64,000 bases of DNA from Brevibacterium sp. p3-SID960 (GCF_025144725.1 NZ_JALXKS010000003.1:1-64000); one strand, 5' to 3'; positions 9,175-19,605 are shown, counted from the stretch's first letter. The notes: generated by a model from the sequence alone, not told the origin. Translations and numbers: made by a program.

Positions 9175-10709
9175 TGCGGATCACCGAACTGCAGCTGCCG
9201 GACGACGTCGCCGTCACCGGCCCGGCTGACACCGCCGTGCACGGCGTCAGCCACGACTCGCGGCAGACGCAGCCCGGCTGGCTGTACGCGGCCCTGCCCG
9301 GCGCCAACGTCCACGGCGCCCAGTTCGCCGCCCCCCTCATCACCGCAGGCGTGCGCGCCGTGCTCACCGACCCGGCAGGCCGGCAGCTGATCGCCGAGGC
9401 CCTGGCCGGCGACCCCGCTGCCCCGCAGATCGACGAGCTGTGTCTGCTCATCACCGCCGACCCGCGGGCTCGGCTGGGCAGCATCGCCGCCCAGCTCTAC
9501 GGCACCGATCCGGCCGCACCGCAGCTGCTGGGCATCACGGGCACCAACGGCAAGACGACGACGAGCTACATCCTCGACGGTCTGCTCACCGCCTTGGGCC
9601 GGACCACCGGGCTCATCGGCACCGTCGCCACGACGATCGCCGGGCAGACCCAGCCGGCCGTGCGCACCACTCCTGAGGCCCCTGAACTGCACGCCCTGTT
9701 CGCACGCATGCGCACAGCCGGCGTCGACACATGTGCAATGGAGGTCTCCTCCCACGCCCTGGCCCAGCACCGGGTCGACGGCGCCCGCTTCGCGGCGGCT
9801 GGATTCACCAACCTCAGCCAGGATCATCTCGACTTCCACGCCAGCATGGAGGAGTACTTCCAGGCCAAGGCGTCGCTGTTCACTCCGGCGTTCTCAGAAC
9901 GCGGTGTCATCATGCTCGCCGACGACTACAGCCGCCGGCTGGCAGCCACCGCCTCTGTGCCGGTCGCCACGATCTCCCGTGCGAGCGCCGAAAACCCCAC
10001 CTACCTCATCGCCGAGGAGTCCGGCCCGCACTTCACCCTGCACACACCAGCCGGAGCGCTTGCCGCCCGCGCCCCGCTGCCGGGCAGCTTCAACGTCGCC
10101 AACACCGCCCTCGCCCTGGCACTGCTGCTCGAATCGGGCACCGAACTCAGCGCCTTGGCCGCCGTCTCAGGCTCCTTCGACGTCACCGTGCCCGGCCGTA
10201 TGGAGCAGGTCAACGACGCAGCACCACTGGCCGTCGTCGACTACTCCCACACCCCGGATGCCATCACGCAGGTGCTCGACGGGCTGGCGTCATCTGGCCG
10301 CCCGCTCGTCATCGTCTGCGGTGCCGGCGGTGACCGGGACCCGTCCAAGCGCCCGGATATGGGCGCTGCCGCCGCCCGAGGGGCCGACGTCGTGATCGTC
10401 ACCGACGACAACCCCCGCTCCGAGGACCCTGCCGCGATCCGCGCTGCGGTGCTCTCCGGTGCCGAGGCGGCCCGCGCCTCGGGAACGGCCCGCGCCGCCC
10501 GCATCGAGGAGATCCCCGCCCGTTCCGAGGCGATCATCGCCGGCGTCGCAGCAGCGGGGGAGACCGGCACAGTGCTGGTGGCCGGCAAGGGGCATGAGAC
10601 CGGCCAGGAGATCGCCGGAGTGGTCCATCCCTTCGATGACCGAGAACACACCCGGCGGGCCTGCGCTTCACGGCCTTCAGGCGTCCCAGCAGGTAGAGTT
10701 CAGGATTGA
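9174..10709 (+). CDS. murE: UDP-MurNAc-tripeptide ligase, meso-DAP type
   Basis: This 511-residue Mur ligase has the ATP-binding loop GTNGKTT (Lys127) and the DNPR motif (Asp412-Arg415). DNPR is diagnostic of enzymes that add meso-diaminopimelate rather than lysine, which implies an A1-gamma-type peptidoglycan. The chosen ATG overlaps the ftsI stop (TAATG) with GGGGA upstream; an alternative in-frame ATG is at 9165. It acts in the cytoplasm on UDP-MurNAc-dipeptide, before MurF. Confidence 0.94.
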   Translation: MRITELQLPDDVAVTGPADTAVHGVSHDSRQTQPGWLYAALPGANVHGAQFAAPLITAGVRAVLTDPAGRQLIAEALAGDPAAPQIDELCLLITADPRARLGSIAAQLYGTDPAAPQLLGITGTNGKTTTSYILDGLLTALGRTTGLIGTVATTIAGQTQPAVRTTPEAPELHALFARMRTAGVDTCAMEVSSHALAQHRVDGARFAAAGFTNLSQDHLDFHASMEEYFQAKASLFTPAFSERGVIMLADDYSRRLAATASVPVATISRASAENPTYLIAEESGPHFTLHTPAGALAARAPLPGSFNVANTALALALLLESGTELSALAAVSGSFDVTVPGRMEQVNDAAPLAVVDYSHTPDAITQVLDGLASSGRPLVIVCGAGGDRDPSKRPDMGAAAARGADVVIVTDDNPRSEDPAAIRAAVLSGAEAARASGTARAARIEEIPARSEAIIAGVAAAGETGTVLVAGKGHETGQEIAGVVHPFDDREHTRRACASRPSGVPAGRVQD

Positions 10710-10710
10710 T

Positions 10711-12162
10711 ATGAAGAGTTTTTCTGCAGGAGAAGTCGCCGCTGCTCTCAAGGGCAGCCTGTACGGCGTATCTGAAGACACGATGCTCACCGGCGGGGTC
10801 GTCACCGATTCCCGCGACGTCGGCCCCGGCGACATCTACGTCGCCCGGCGCGGTGAGCAGACCGACGGGATCACGTTCGCTCCGGCAGCCGTCGAAGCCG
10901 GGGCCGTGCTCGTCATCGCCGAGGCGGTGCCCGCCGTCGACGGCGAGCACCTGCCGACACTGCACGTCTCCGACGCCACCGCAGCCCTCGGCCAGCTCGC
11001 CTCCCTCAATGTCTCCGCGCTGCGCGAATCCGGCGAACTCACCGTCATCGCCATCACCGGCTCAGCAGGAAAGACCACCGTCAAGGACCTGACATCTGAT
11101 CTGCTGCTGTCGGTGGGGGAGACCGTGTGGCCGCCGAATTCCTACAACAACGAAGTCGGCGTGCCGCTGACCGCACTGCGGGCAGACGAGACCACCCGGT
11201 TCCTCGTCCTCGAGATGGGCGCACGCACGATCGGCAACCTCTCCTACCTCACCTCCCTCATCCGCCCCGACATCGCCGTCGAGCTCAACGTCGGCAGCGC
11301 CCACTCCGGCGTGTTCGGCTCCGTGGAGAACACCGCACGGGCCAAGTCCGAGCTCGTCGAATCGCTCACCAGCGGCGGCTGGGCCGTCCTCAACGCCGAT
11401 GACGCGCGGGTGCGCGCGATGCACGATGTGCTCGCGCCCGGCGTCAACACCCTGTGGTTCTCCTCGAACCCCGGCTCCGAGGGCGCACCGGTCGTGCGCG
11501 CCGGCGACATCGAATCCCACGCCTCGGGCCGGACGTCGTTTCAGCTGCAGCTGCCCGACGAGGAGCCCCTGCCGGTCGAACTCGCCCTGCTCGGCGAGCA
11601 CCATGTCGACAACGCGCTGGCCGCAGCCGCCGTCGCCCACCTGTGCGGTGTCGAATCGCGGACCATCGCCACCACCCTGGGCACCTCCGGTGCTGCCAGC
11701 CGGTGGCGGATGGAGCTCATCGACTCGCCCAGCGGCGTGACCGTGCTCAACGACGCCTACAACGCCAACCCCGACTCGATGGCCGCAGCGCTCAAGACGC
11801 TGGCCGCGATGGGCCGCGGCGACGACGAGACTCCGCCCAGGCGGACCGTCGCCGTGCTCGGAGAGATGCTCGAACTCGGCGAAGACTCCGTCACCGCCCA
11901 CGACACCGTCGGCCGGCAGGCTGTGCGGCTCAACATCAACCGCACGATCGCCGTCGGAGAAGGGGCTCGCCCGATCTATCAGGCAGCCCACCTCGAAGGC
12001 TCCTGGGGCAACGAGGCTGTCTGGGTGGCCACTGTCGCCGAGGCCCGCGACCTGCTCAACGCCGAGCTGCAGCCCGGTGACATTGTGCTGTTCAAGTCCT
12101 CACGCGATGCCGGGCTGCGCTACCTCGGCGATGAGATCGCCGGAATCTCGGGGGCCCAATGA
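10711..12162 (+). CDS. murF: UDP-MurNAc-tripeptide-D-Ala-D-Ala ligase
   Basis: A 483-residue Mur ligase with the ATP loop GSAGKTT (Lys about 119), the central-domain NNEVGVPLT segment, and the C-terminal-domain NDAYNANPDSM motif typical of MurF. It adds D-Ala-D-Ala to complete the pentapeptide precursor. The start lies one base after the murE stop and the end overlaps mraY by 4 bases. Confidence 0.95.
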   Translation: MKSFSAGEVAAALKGSLYGVSEDTMLTGGVVTDSRDVGPGDIYVARRGEQTDGITFAPAAVEAGAVLVIAEAVPAVDGEHLPTLHVSDATAALGQLASLNVSALRESGELTVIAITGSAGKTTVKDLTSDLLLSVGETVWPPNSYNNEVGVPLTALRADETTRFLVLEMGARTIGNLSYLTSLIRPDIAVELNVGSAHSGVFGSVENTARAKSELVESLTSGGWAVLNADDARVRAMHDVLAPGVNTLWFSSNPGSEGAPVVRAGDIESHASGRTSFQLQLPDEEPLPVELALLGEHHVDNALAAAAVAHLCGVESRTIATTLGTSGAASRWRMELIDSPSGVTVLNDAYNANPDSMAAALKTLAAMGRGDDETPPRRTVAVLGEMLELGEDSVTAHDTVGRQAVRLNINRTIAVGEGARPIYQAAHLEGSWGNEAVWVATVAEARDLLNAELQPGDIVLFKSSRDAGLRYLGDEIAGISGAQ

Positions 12163-13250
12163 TCGCAGTCGTGCTCGCCGCGTGCCTGAGTCTGCTGTTC
12201 ACACTCGTCGGCACCCCGGTCTACATCCGCCAGCTCGTCCGCCGCGGCTACGGCCAGTTCATCCGCGATGACGGACCCGAATCACACGCCACCAAACGCG
12301 GCACCCCGACGATGGGCGGCGTCGTCATCGTCTCGGCGACGATCGCCTCCTATCTCATCGCCCATCTCGTCACCGGCTCCTGGCCGACGGTCTCGGGACT
12401 GCTTGTGCTGTGGCTGGCCGCCGGGCTCGGCGCGATCGGCTTCCTCGACGACTACATCAAGGTCTCCAAGCAGCGGTCCCTGGGCCTGCGCCCGCGCGGC
12501 AAGATCATCGGCCAGGGCTTCGTCGGCATCACCTTCGCGATCCTCGCGCTCAGCTTCCCCAACCGCTACGGTGTGACCCCGGCGTCCTCGGCGATCTCCT
12601 TCATCCGCGACACCAGCGTCGACCTCGCCTTCGCCGGCGTCATCTTCGGCACAGTGCTGTTCATCGTGTGGGCCAACCTCATCATCACCGCCGTGTCCAA
12701 CGCCGTGAACCTCACCGACGGCCTCGACGGCCTGGCAGCCGGCGCCTCAGCCGTCGTGTTCCTCGGCTACGTCATGATCAACACCTGGCAGTCGACGCAG
12801 AACTGCTCGCTCATGTCCCAAGCCCGCGCCGGCTGCTACGAGGTCCGCGACCCCCGCGACCTCACGATCGTCGCGGCAGCCCTGGCCGCAGCCTGCATCG
12901 GCTTCCTGTGGTGGAACACCTCACCGGCGAAGATCTTCATGGGCGACACCGGCTCGCTGGCGATCGGCGGTGCGATCGGCGGCCTGGCGATCATGTCGCG
13001 CACCGAACTGCTGCTCGTCGTCATGGGCGGCCTGTTCGTCATCATCACCCTCAGCGTCATCATCCAGGTCGCCTCCTACAAGCTCACCGGCAAACGCGTC
13101 TTCCGCATGGCACCGCTGCAGCACCACTTCGAGCTCAAGGGCTGGGGTGAGGTGACGATCGTCGTGCGCTTCTGGATCATCGCCGTGCTCTTCGTCGTCG
13201 GCGCGATCGCACTCTTCTACGCCGAATGGGTGTCCAACCTTGCCCGCTGA
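12159..13250 (+). CDS. mraY: Phospho-MurNAc-pentapeptide translocase
   Basis: This 363-residue polytopic enzyme has about ten membrane spans and transfers phospho-MurNAc-pentapeptide to undecaprenyl phosphate, making lipid I. Family landmarks are TPTMGG near residue 50, FLDDYIK near 92, NLTDGLDGLA near 186, the MGDTGSLA stretch, and the His-rich APLQHHFELKGW loop near 320. It overlaps murF by 4 bases. Confidence 0.96.
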   Translation: MIAVVLAACLSLLFTLVGTPVYIRQLVRRGYGQFIRDDGPESHATKRGTPTMGGVVIVSATIASYLIAHLVTGSWPTVSGLLVLWLAAGLGAIGFLDDYIKVSKQRSLGLRPRGKIIGQGFVGITFAILALSFPNRYGVTPASSAISFIRDTSVDLAFAGVIFGTVLFIVWANLIITAVSNAVNLTDGLDGLAAGASAVVFLGYVMINTWQSTQNCSLMSQARAGCYEVRDPRDLTIVAAALAAACIGFLWWNTSPAKIFMGDTGSLAIGGAIGGLAIMSRTELLLVVMGGLFVIITLSVIIQVASYKLTGKRVFRMAPLQHHFELKGWGEVTIVVRFWIIAVLFVVGAIALFYAEWVSNLAR

Positions 13251-14892
13251 CAGCCACGGCAGCCCAGACAACCCGCTGGCCGGGATGAGCTTCTCACCTC
13301 CACCGGCCGCCGACCTGCCCCTGCACCCCGAGGGCTGGGAGCCGGTCGACTACCCGCACGCCGAGAACATCCCGGCAGCTCTGCACGGACCGACCCAGAG
13401 CCTGGACGGACTCACCATCGTCGTCACCGGCCTGGGGGTCTCCGGCTTCCCGATGGCCGTCCACCTGGCCGAACGCCACGCCGACGTCATCGTCGTCGAC
13501 GGCGATGCCGAACGCGACCTCAGCGAATGGGAGACGATCCTCTCCGTCTTCGACGTCGACATCCGGCGCGGACCCGAACACGTCACCGACCTGCCGGCCA
13601 GCGCAGCCGGTGCGGTCCCCGACCTCGTCGTCACCTCACCGGGCTGGCGGCCGGACCACCCGATCTTCACGGCCGCCCGCGCCCGCGGCATCCCCGTTAT
13701 CGGCGAAGTCGAACTCGCCTGGCGGGTGCGCGGCCACAACACCGCACCCTGGCTCGTCGTCACCGGCACCAACGGCAAGACCACGACGACCTCGATGCTC
13801 GCCTCGATGCTCACCGCCGCCGGCCTGCACGCCAAAGCCTGCGGAAACATCGGCCAGCCGCTCATCGAGGCCGTCCTCGACCCCGCCGCCGAGGTGCTGG
13901 CCATCGAACTGTCGAGTTTCCAGCTGCACTGGCAGTACTCGATGAGTGCACACGCCGCCGCCGTGCTCAACCTGGCAGCAGACCACGTCGATTGGCATGG
14001 CAGCTACGCCGACTACTGCGCCGACAAGGCCCGCGCCTACACCAATGTCGCCGCCTCCTGCGTCTACAACGTCGACGACCCGGCCACCCGCCGGCTCGTC
14101 GAGGACGCCGAGGTCATCGCAGGCGCCCGGGCCATCGGCTTCACCTCCGGCATGCCGGCACCCGGCGAGTTCGGCGTCGTCGACGGGGTGCTCGTCGACC
14201 GCGCCTACCTGCACAACCGGCAGTCCACAGCCGCCGAACTCGGCTCCCTCGACGACATCGCCATCGCCGCCGGCAACCCCGGGGCCCCGGCCGCACCCCA
14301 CCAGATCGCCAATGCACTGGCCGCAGCAGCGCTGGCCCGCAGCATCGACATCCCACCGGCGGCCGTGCGCGAGGGCCTGCGCACCCACCAGCCGGCTGAT
14401 CACCGGATGGCCGTCGTCGCCGAGACCGGGGGAGTGCGCTGGATCAACGACTCCAAGGCCACCAACCCGCATGCAGCCGACGCCGCACTGGCCGCTGCCG
14501 AATCGATCGTGTGGATCGCCGGCGGCCTGACGAAGGGCGCCGACCTCACCGAGCTCATCAGCACCCACGCCCACCGGCTGAGAGGTGTCGTGCTCATCGG
14601 CACCGACCCCGGCCCCTACACGCAGGTGCTGAGCGAGCACGCGCCCGCGGTGCCACTCGTGCGCGTCGACCCAGCCACCGGCGAAGGTGAGGCGACCGGC
14701 ACCTCGGGCCCGGCCGATGAGACCCGGCGGGGCGAGGCGATCATGCGCGCTGCCGTCGCCGCTGCCGCCGACCTGGCCGCAGACGGCGACACCGTGCTGC
14801 TCGCCCCGGCAGCAGCGAGCATGGACCAGTTCCTCAACTACGGCACCCGCGGCACGCTGTTCGCCGCAGCCGTGCAGGACCAGGTGAGCTGA
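13240..14892 (+). CDS. murD: UDP-MurNAc-L-Ala-D-Glu ligase
   Basis: The 550-residue MurD shows the N-terminal Rossmann GLGVSG motif, ATP loop GTNGKTTTT near residue 178, and the WINDSKATNPHA motif near residue 403. It adds D-Glu to UDP-MurNAc-L-Ala. The start is a TTG at 13240 that overlaps mraY by 11 bases; an ATG at 13285 would remove a 15-residue tail and is a real alternative. Even so, it is longer than typical MurD because of a roughly 50-residue N-terminal extension. Confidence 0.93.
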   Translation: MPADSHGSPDNPLAGMSFSPPPAADLPLHPEGWEPVDYPHAENIPAALHGPTQSLDGLTIVVTGLGVSGFPMAVHLAERHADVIVVDGDAERDLSEWETILSVFDVDIRRGPEHVTDLPASAAGAVPDLVVTSPGWRPDHPIFTAARARGIPVIGEVELAWRVRGHNTAPWLVVTGTNGKTTTTSMLASMLTAAGLHAKACGNIGQPLIEAVLDPAAEVLAIELSSFQLHWQYSMSAHAAAVLNLAADHVDWHGSYADYCADKARAYTNVAASCVYNVDDPATRRLVEDAEVIAGARAIGFTSGMPAPGEFGVVDGVLVDRAYLHNRQSTAAELGSLDDIAIAAGNPGAPAAPHQIANALAAAALARSIDIPPAAVREGLRTHQPADHRMAVVAETGGVRWINDSKATNPHAADAALAAAESIVWIAGGLTKGADLTELISTHAHRLRGVVLIGTDPGPYTQVLSEHAPAVPLVRVDPATGEGEATGTSGPADETRRGEAIMRAAVAAAADLAADGDTVLLAPAAASMDQFLNYGTRGTLFAAAVQDQVS

Positions 14893-14893
14893 G

Positions 14894-16192
14894 ATGGCCT
14901 CGCTGCGACACGATGCCGAGACCCGGCGGACGCGCGCGGCTGACTTCTCGCGCGAGACCGGCGTGATGGCCAGCCTGCGCCGGCTGCTCAACCTGCCGGT
15001 CACCAGCTACTACCTTGTGCTCATCTCCGTGCTCTCACTCATCGGCTTCGGCCTCATCATGGTGCTCTCGGCCTCCTCGATCACCGCCTACCGGGCCGGT
15101 GAGGGCTCCTCGTTCTCCGTGTTCAATCGGCAGGGCATCTACGCCCTCATCGGCGTGACGGTGATGATCGCGCTGTCCTACGCCCCAGTGGCCTGGTTCA
15201 AGAAGGCCGCACCGATCATCTTCATCGGCGCGCTCGCGCTGCAGACCCTGCCGCTGGTCCCGGGGCTCGGTCACGAGGTGCAGGGCAACGCCGGCTGGAT
15301 CAAGATCGGCGGCTTCCAGGGCCAGCCCGCCGAATTCACCAAAGTCGCCCTGGCGATCTGGCTGGCGACGTTCTTCGCCCACAAGGCCGCCAAGCTCACC
15401 TCCCTCAAAGAGCTCATGCCCGCCATCATCGGGCTCGTCGCAGTCCTCGGGCTCGTGCTCGCCGGACGCGACCTCGGCACCGCCCTCATCGTCATGGCCA
15501 CCGCACTGGGCACCGTGTTCGTCGCCGGACTGCCGTGGCGCTACCTCATCACCGCCGTCCTCGGCATCGCCGCCGTCGTCACCCTCCTCGTGCTCACGAG
15601 CGCCAACCGCATGGCCCGCATCCGCGCAATGTTCGTCGGCCACGAACACGAGGCGATGGACCCGCTCGGCCAGCACTGGCAGTCCAACCACGGGCTGTTC
15701 GCCCTGGCCTCCGGCGGCTGGTTCGGGGTGGGGCTCGGCGCCTCGCGGGAGAAGTGGCTGTGGCTGCCCGAGGCGCACAACGACTTCATCTTCGCGATCA
15801 TCGGCGAGGAGCTCGGACTGCTCGGCTCCGTGGCGGTGCTGCTGCTGTTCTCCGTGCTCGGCTGCGGACTCATCCGCATCGTCATGCGCACCGACGACCG
15901 GATGATCCAGGCCGCCACTGCCGGGATCTTCATGTGGCTGATCGGCCAGGCACTCGTCAACATCGGCGTCGTCTCCGGGGTGCTGCCGGTCATCGGCGTG
16001 CCGCTGCCCTTCGTCTCCTACGGCGGCTCAGCACTGCTGGCCACCTGCATCGCCGCCGGGGTCGTACTCGCCTTCGCGCGCGCCGAATCCGGGGCGCAGG
16101 AGGCGATGCGCGCCCAGAGCGCCCGGGTGCGCGAATCCCTGGCCGTGCTCGCCTCCTCCCCGCTGCGCCTACGGAAGAAGAAGAGGACATGA
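14894..16192 (+). CDS. ftsW: Lipid II polymerase FtsW
   Basis: A 432-residue SEDS-family membrane protein with about ten spans and a charged cytoplasmic N-terminus. SEDS landmarks include the GRDLGTALI segment near residue 191, the loop around GLGASREKWLWLPEAHNDFIF near 277, and GVPLPFVSYGGS near 368. It polymerises lipid II at the septum with FtsI. The ATG follows the murD stop by one base; the end overlaps murG by 4 bases. Confidence 0.95.
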   Translation: MASLRHDAETRRTRAADFSRETGVMASLRRLLNLPVTSYYLVLISVLSLIGFGLIMVLSASSITAYRAGEGSSFSVFNRQGIYALIGVTVMIALSYAPVAWFKKAAPIIFIGALALQTLPLVPGLGHEVQGNAGWIKIGGFQGQPAEFTKVALAIWLATFFAHKAAKLTSLKELMPAIIGLVAVLGLVLAGRDLGTALIVMATALGTVFVAGLPWRYLITAVLGIAAVVTLLVLTSANRMARIRAMFVGHEHEAMDPLGQHWQSNHGLFALASGGWFGVGLGASREKWLWLPEAHNDFIFAIIGEELGLLGSVAVLLLFSVLGCGLIRIVMRTDDRMIQAATAGIFMWLIGQALVNIGVVSGVLPVIGVPLPFVSYGGSALLATCIAAGVVLAFARAESGAQEAMRAQSARVRESLAVLASSPLRLRKKKRT

Positions 16193-17358
16193 CCCGACCC
16201 CTGACAGCCCTGTTCGCCGGCGGCGGCACCACCGGACACGTCGCCCCGATGCTCGCCATCGCCGAGGACCTGAAATTCCAGGACCCGGCAGCCGAGATCA
16301 TCATGCTGGGAACCCCCGCAGGCCTGGAGACCCGCCTCGTGCCCGAGGCCGGCTTCGAACTCGTCACCATCGACAAGGTCCCGGCCCCACGCAGCCTCAA
16401 CGCCGACCTGCTGCGCTTCCCCGGCCGGCTGGCCGGCACCGTGCGCGAAGTCCGCCGGCTCATCCGCAAGCGCCACGTCGACATCGTCGTCGGGGTCGGC
16501 GGCTACGTCTGCCCACCGGCCTACCTGGCCGCCAGGCTCGCGAAGATCCCCGTCATCATCCACGAAGCCAACGCCCGGCCGGGACTGGCCAACCGCCTCG
16601 GAGCCGGATTCACCCCTGCGGCCAACATCGGCTACACCTTCTCCGGCACCCCGCTCAAGGGCAGCCAGGTCGGCATGCCGATCCGCTCCCAGATCGAGAT
16701 CGTCGACTACACCGATCCCGCCCAGCGGTCCGCCGCCCGCCGTCACCTGGGACTGCGCGAAGACCTGCCGACGCTCGTGGTGACCGGCGGATCGTCCGGC
16801 GCCCAGCGGCTCAACGAAGCCTTCGCCCACGCGATGGACGAGATCGCCGCCGCCGGCGTGCAGATCCTCCACATCACCGGCGCCGGCAAAGCCGCCGGGG
16901 TCGCCGCCGCGGCCGCCTCGGTGCCGGACTACCACGTCGTCGAATACGTCGACGGGATGCACAGCGCCTACCTCGCCGCCGACCTGCTCATTGCCCGCTC
17001 CGGTGCCGGCACCGTCGCCGAGGTGTCGATCACCGGAGTGCCGACGGTGTTCGTTCCGCTGGCGATCGGCAACGGCGAACAGCGCCTCAACGCCGCCGGC
17101 CTCGTCGAGGCAGGCGCTGCGCTCATGATCGACAACGCCGACTTCGACACCACCGCAGTCACCGGCACGATCTTGCCGCTGCTGACCGACCCGGCGCGCC
17201 TGCAGGCGATGAGCGACGCTGCCCTGGCCGCCGACTTCCCGATGGCAGCCGCGCGCACGATGGTGCATAAGATGTATGCGGCCCTCGGCCGGGAGCATCC
17301 GCACCGGCCGTACCCGCCGGAACTGCTCAACCGCAAAGAACGCACAAAGGACGACTGA
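16189..17358 (+). CDS. murG: Lipid II synthase (GlcNAc transferase)
   Basis: The 389-residue GT28 glycosyltransferase begins with the GGGTTGHVAP loop and carries GGSSGAQRLNE near residue 199 and the sugar-nucleotide binding segment ARSGAGTVAEVS near 267. It adds GlcNAc to lipid I at the inner membrane face. The start overlaps ftsW by 4 bases; reading frame continuing upstream inside ftsW is not coding. Confidence 0.95.
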   Translation: MTRPLTALFAGGGTTGHVAPMLAIAEDLKFQDPAAEIIMLGTPAGLETRLVPEAGFELVTIDKVPAPRSLNADLLRFPGRLAGTVREVRRLIRKRHVDIVVGVGGYVCPPAYLAARLAKIPVIIHEANARPGLANRLGAGFTPAANIGYTFSGTPLKGSQVGMPIRSQIEIVDYTDPAQRSAARRHLGLREDLPTLVVTGGSSGAQRLNEAFAHAMDEIAAAGVQILHITGAGKAAGVAAAAASVPDYHVVEYVDGMHSAYLAADLLIARSGAGTVAEVSITGVPTVFVPLAIGNGEQRLNAAGLVEAGAALMIDNADFDTTAVTGTILPLLTDPARLQAMSDAALAADFPMAAARTMVHKMYAALGREHPHRPYPPELLNRKERTKDD

Positions 17359-17361
17359 CAG

Positions 17362-18774
17362 ATGGCAGCAGCCCCTGACACGCCGATCATCCCGGCCGCT
17401 GAACTCGGCCGCGTCCACTTCATCGGCATCGGCGGCGCCGGCATGTCCGGCATCGCCCGGATCATGCTCATGCGCGGCATGACCGTCACCGGCTCCGATG
17501 CGAAGGACTCCTCCGTCGTCGCGGCCCTGCGCGCCCTCGGCGCACAGATCGCGATCGGGCAGCGGGCGGAGAACATCGCCGACGTCGACACCGTCGTCGT
17601 CTCCTCAGCCATCCGCCGGGACAACCCGGAACTGGCCGCCGCCCGCGACCAGGGCCTGCGCATCATCCACCGCTCGGCCGCACTCGCCGGGCTCATGCAC
17701 GCACGCACGACCGTCGCGATCGCCGGCACCCACGGCAAGACGACGACGACGTCGATGACGACAGTCGCACTGCAGGCCGGCGGCGGGGATCCGTCGTTCG
17801 TCATCGGGGGAGTGCTCACCGCCTCGGGCACCAACGCCCACGACGGCACCGGCGAGGCGTTCATCGCCGAAGCCGACGAATCCGACGGCTCCTTCCTGCT
17901 CTACGAGCCGGCCGTAGCCGTCATCACCAACGCCGAGGCCGACCACCTCGACCACTACGGCGACTGGGCCGGGGTGCGCCAGGCCTTCGTCGACTTCGCC
18001 GGCCATGTGCGCAGCCGCGGCGGTGTGCTCATCGCCTGCGCCGATGACGCCGGATCCCGCGAGATCGCCGCCCAGGCCGCGGCAGAGGGCACCACCGTCG
18101 TCACCTACGGCTTCTCCGAGAGCGCCGATGTGCCGATCACCGACCTGCGCCCCGGCGAGGTCGGCACCGCCTTCACCGTCACCCTCGACGGCCGTGACCT
18201 CGACGTCGAACTCCAGCAGCCCGGCGCCTACAACGCTGCCAACGCCACTGCCGCGCTCTGCGTCGTCCACCACCTCGGCGGCGACCTCGATGCCGCTGTT
18301 GCGGGCCTGGCCGGATTCGGCGGCACCCGCCGTCGCTTCGAGCTGCGCGGCACCGCCCATGGTGTGCGCGTCTACGACGACTACGCCCACCACCCCACCG
18401 AGGTCAGCGCCGTGCTCACCGCCGCCCGCTCGGTCGTGGCCCCCGGCGGGCGGGTGCACGCGATCTTCCAGCCGCACCTGTTCAGCCGCACCCAGAACTT
18501 CAAGCAGGAGTTCGGCCAGGCGCTCGGCATCGCCGATGAGGCGATCGTGCTCGACGTCTTCCCCGCCCGTGAAGACCCGATCCCGGGAGTGACCGGAGCG
18601 ATCGTCGCCGAACAGGTCCCGCACGGCAGCGCGACCTTCCTGCCGGCCTTCTCCGATGCCGTGCCGACCGTCGTCTCCCGCGTCCAGCCCGGTGACATCG
18701 TCATCACCATCGGCGCCGGCGATGTCACGATCCTCGGCCCCGAGATCGTCGCAGCACTCGAAACGGCCTGGTGA
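17362..18774 (+). CDS. murC: UDP-MurNAc-L-alanine ligase
   Basis: A 470-residue Mur ligase with the N-terminal FIGIGGAGMSG motif, the ATP loop GTHGKTTTT near residue 121 and the DDYAHHPTE motif near 338. It adds the first L-alanine to UDP-MurNAc. The ATG lies 3 bases after the murG stop. No ddl gene follows, unlike in many dcw clusters. Confidence 0.96.
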   Translation: MAAAPDTPIIPAAELGRVHFIGIGGAGMSGIARIMLMRGMTVTGSDAKDSSVVAALRALGAQIAIGQRAENIADVDTVVVSSAIRRDNPELAAARDQGLRIIHRSAALAGLMHARTTVAIAGTHGKTTTTSMTTVALQAGGGDPSFVIGGVLTASGTNAHDGTGEAFIAEADESDGSFLLYEPAVAVITNAEADHLDHYGDWAGVRQAFVDFAGHVRSRGGVLIACADDAGSREIAAQAAAEGTTVVTYGFSESADVPITDLRPGEVGTAFTVTLDGRDLDVELQQPGAYNAANATAALCVVHHLGGDLDAAVAGLAGFGGTRRRFELRGTAHGVRVYDDYAHHPTEVSAVLTAARSVVAPGGRVHAIFQPHLFSRTQNFKQEFGQALGIADEAIVLDVFPAREDPIPGVTGAIVAEQVPHGSATFLPAFSDAVPTVVSRVQPGDIVITIGAGDVTILGPEIVAALETAW

Positions 18775-18784
18775 CCGGCAGGCG

Positions 18785-19540
18785 ATGACGCAGACGCAGA
18801 CCGGCCGCACCGAGACGACCGCGAGCCTGTCCGACCGGCTCGCCGCCCGCCGCCGCGCCCGGCTCACGCGCCTCCTCATCATCGCCGTCAGCGCAGCCCT
18901 CATCATCGGGCTGCTGGCGGCCGCCTGGTTCTCCCCGGTGCTGGCGATCACCAGCGTCAAGGCGCAGGGCAGTGAGTTCTACACTGCCGAGCAGATCGAA
19001 GACGCGGTGCTGACCGACTGGTCCGGCACCCCGCTGCCGCAGGCCATGCCCGGCCAAGTCGAGAAGGCCGCCCTCACACGCCTGCCGAAGGCCGCCTCGG
19101 CCGCGGTCCGCTGGGCCGGCCCGCGCGCCCTGGCCGTCACGGTCACCGACCGGGTCCCGCTCATCGCCGTGCGCGCCGGCTCCGGCTGGGACCGAGTCGA
19201 CGCCACCGGCACGACGATCGACACCGTCACCGGCGAGCCCGAAGGGCTGGCCCGCCTCGAACTCACCTCCGGAGCCGATCGCAAGGCAACGATCAGTGCA
19301 GCGCTGGCGCTCCTCGATGAGCTGCCCGACGGTGTGCCGGAGCAGATCAGCGTCGTGCGCGCCGGCAATCCGGCGAAGATCGAGATCGACTACAGCCCCG
19401 GCGAGGACGCCTCCCCGGTGACGATCCGGTTCGGCAGCGCCGAGGAGGCGGCGCGCAAATTCGACATCGCCTCCAAGCTCGTCGACACCGGGGCGCAGAC
19501 GATCGACGTCTCCGTGCCCGAGGTGCCGGTCACCTCGTGA
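18785..19540 (+). CDS. ftsQ: Cell division protein FtsQ
   Basis: This 251-residue bitopic protein has a basic cytoplasmic tail, one membrane span (about residues 28-50), a POTRA-like region beginning ITSVKAQGSEFYTAEQIEDAV, and an FtsQ beta domain with the VTDRVPLIAV segment. It links FtsL/FtsB to the divisome. The ATG has GGCAGG upstream. No ftsA follows, as is normal in actinobacteria. Confidence 0.92.
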   Translation: MTQTQTGRTETTASLSDRLAARRRARLTRLLIIAVSAALIIGLLAAAWFSPVLAITSVKAQGSEFYTAEQIEDAVLTDWSGTPLPQAMPGQVEKAALTRLPKAASAAVRWAGPRALAVTVTDRVPLIAVRAGSGWDRVDATGTTIDTVTGEPEGLARLELTSGADRKATISAALALLDELPDGVPEQISVVRAGNPAKIEIDYSPGEDASPVTIRFGSAEEAARKFDIASKLVDTGAQTIDVSVPEVPVTS

Positions 19541-19605
19541 GCGCCCGGCCGGCGATCCGATGGGGGCCGCAGGGGCAGAAGCTTTCGACACACCGCGTGC
19601 GAGAG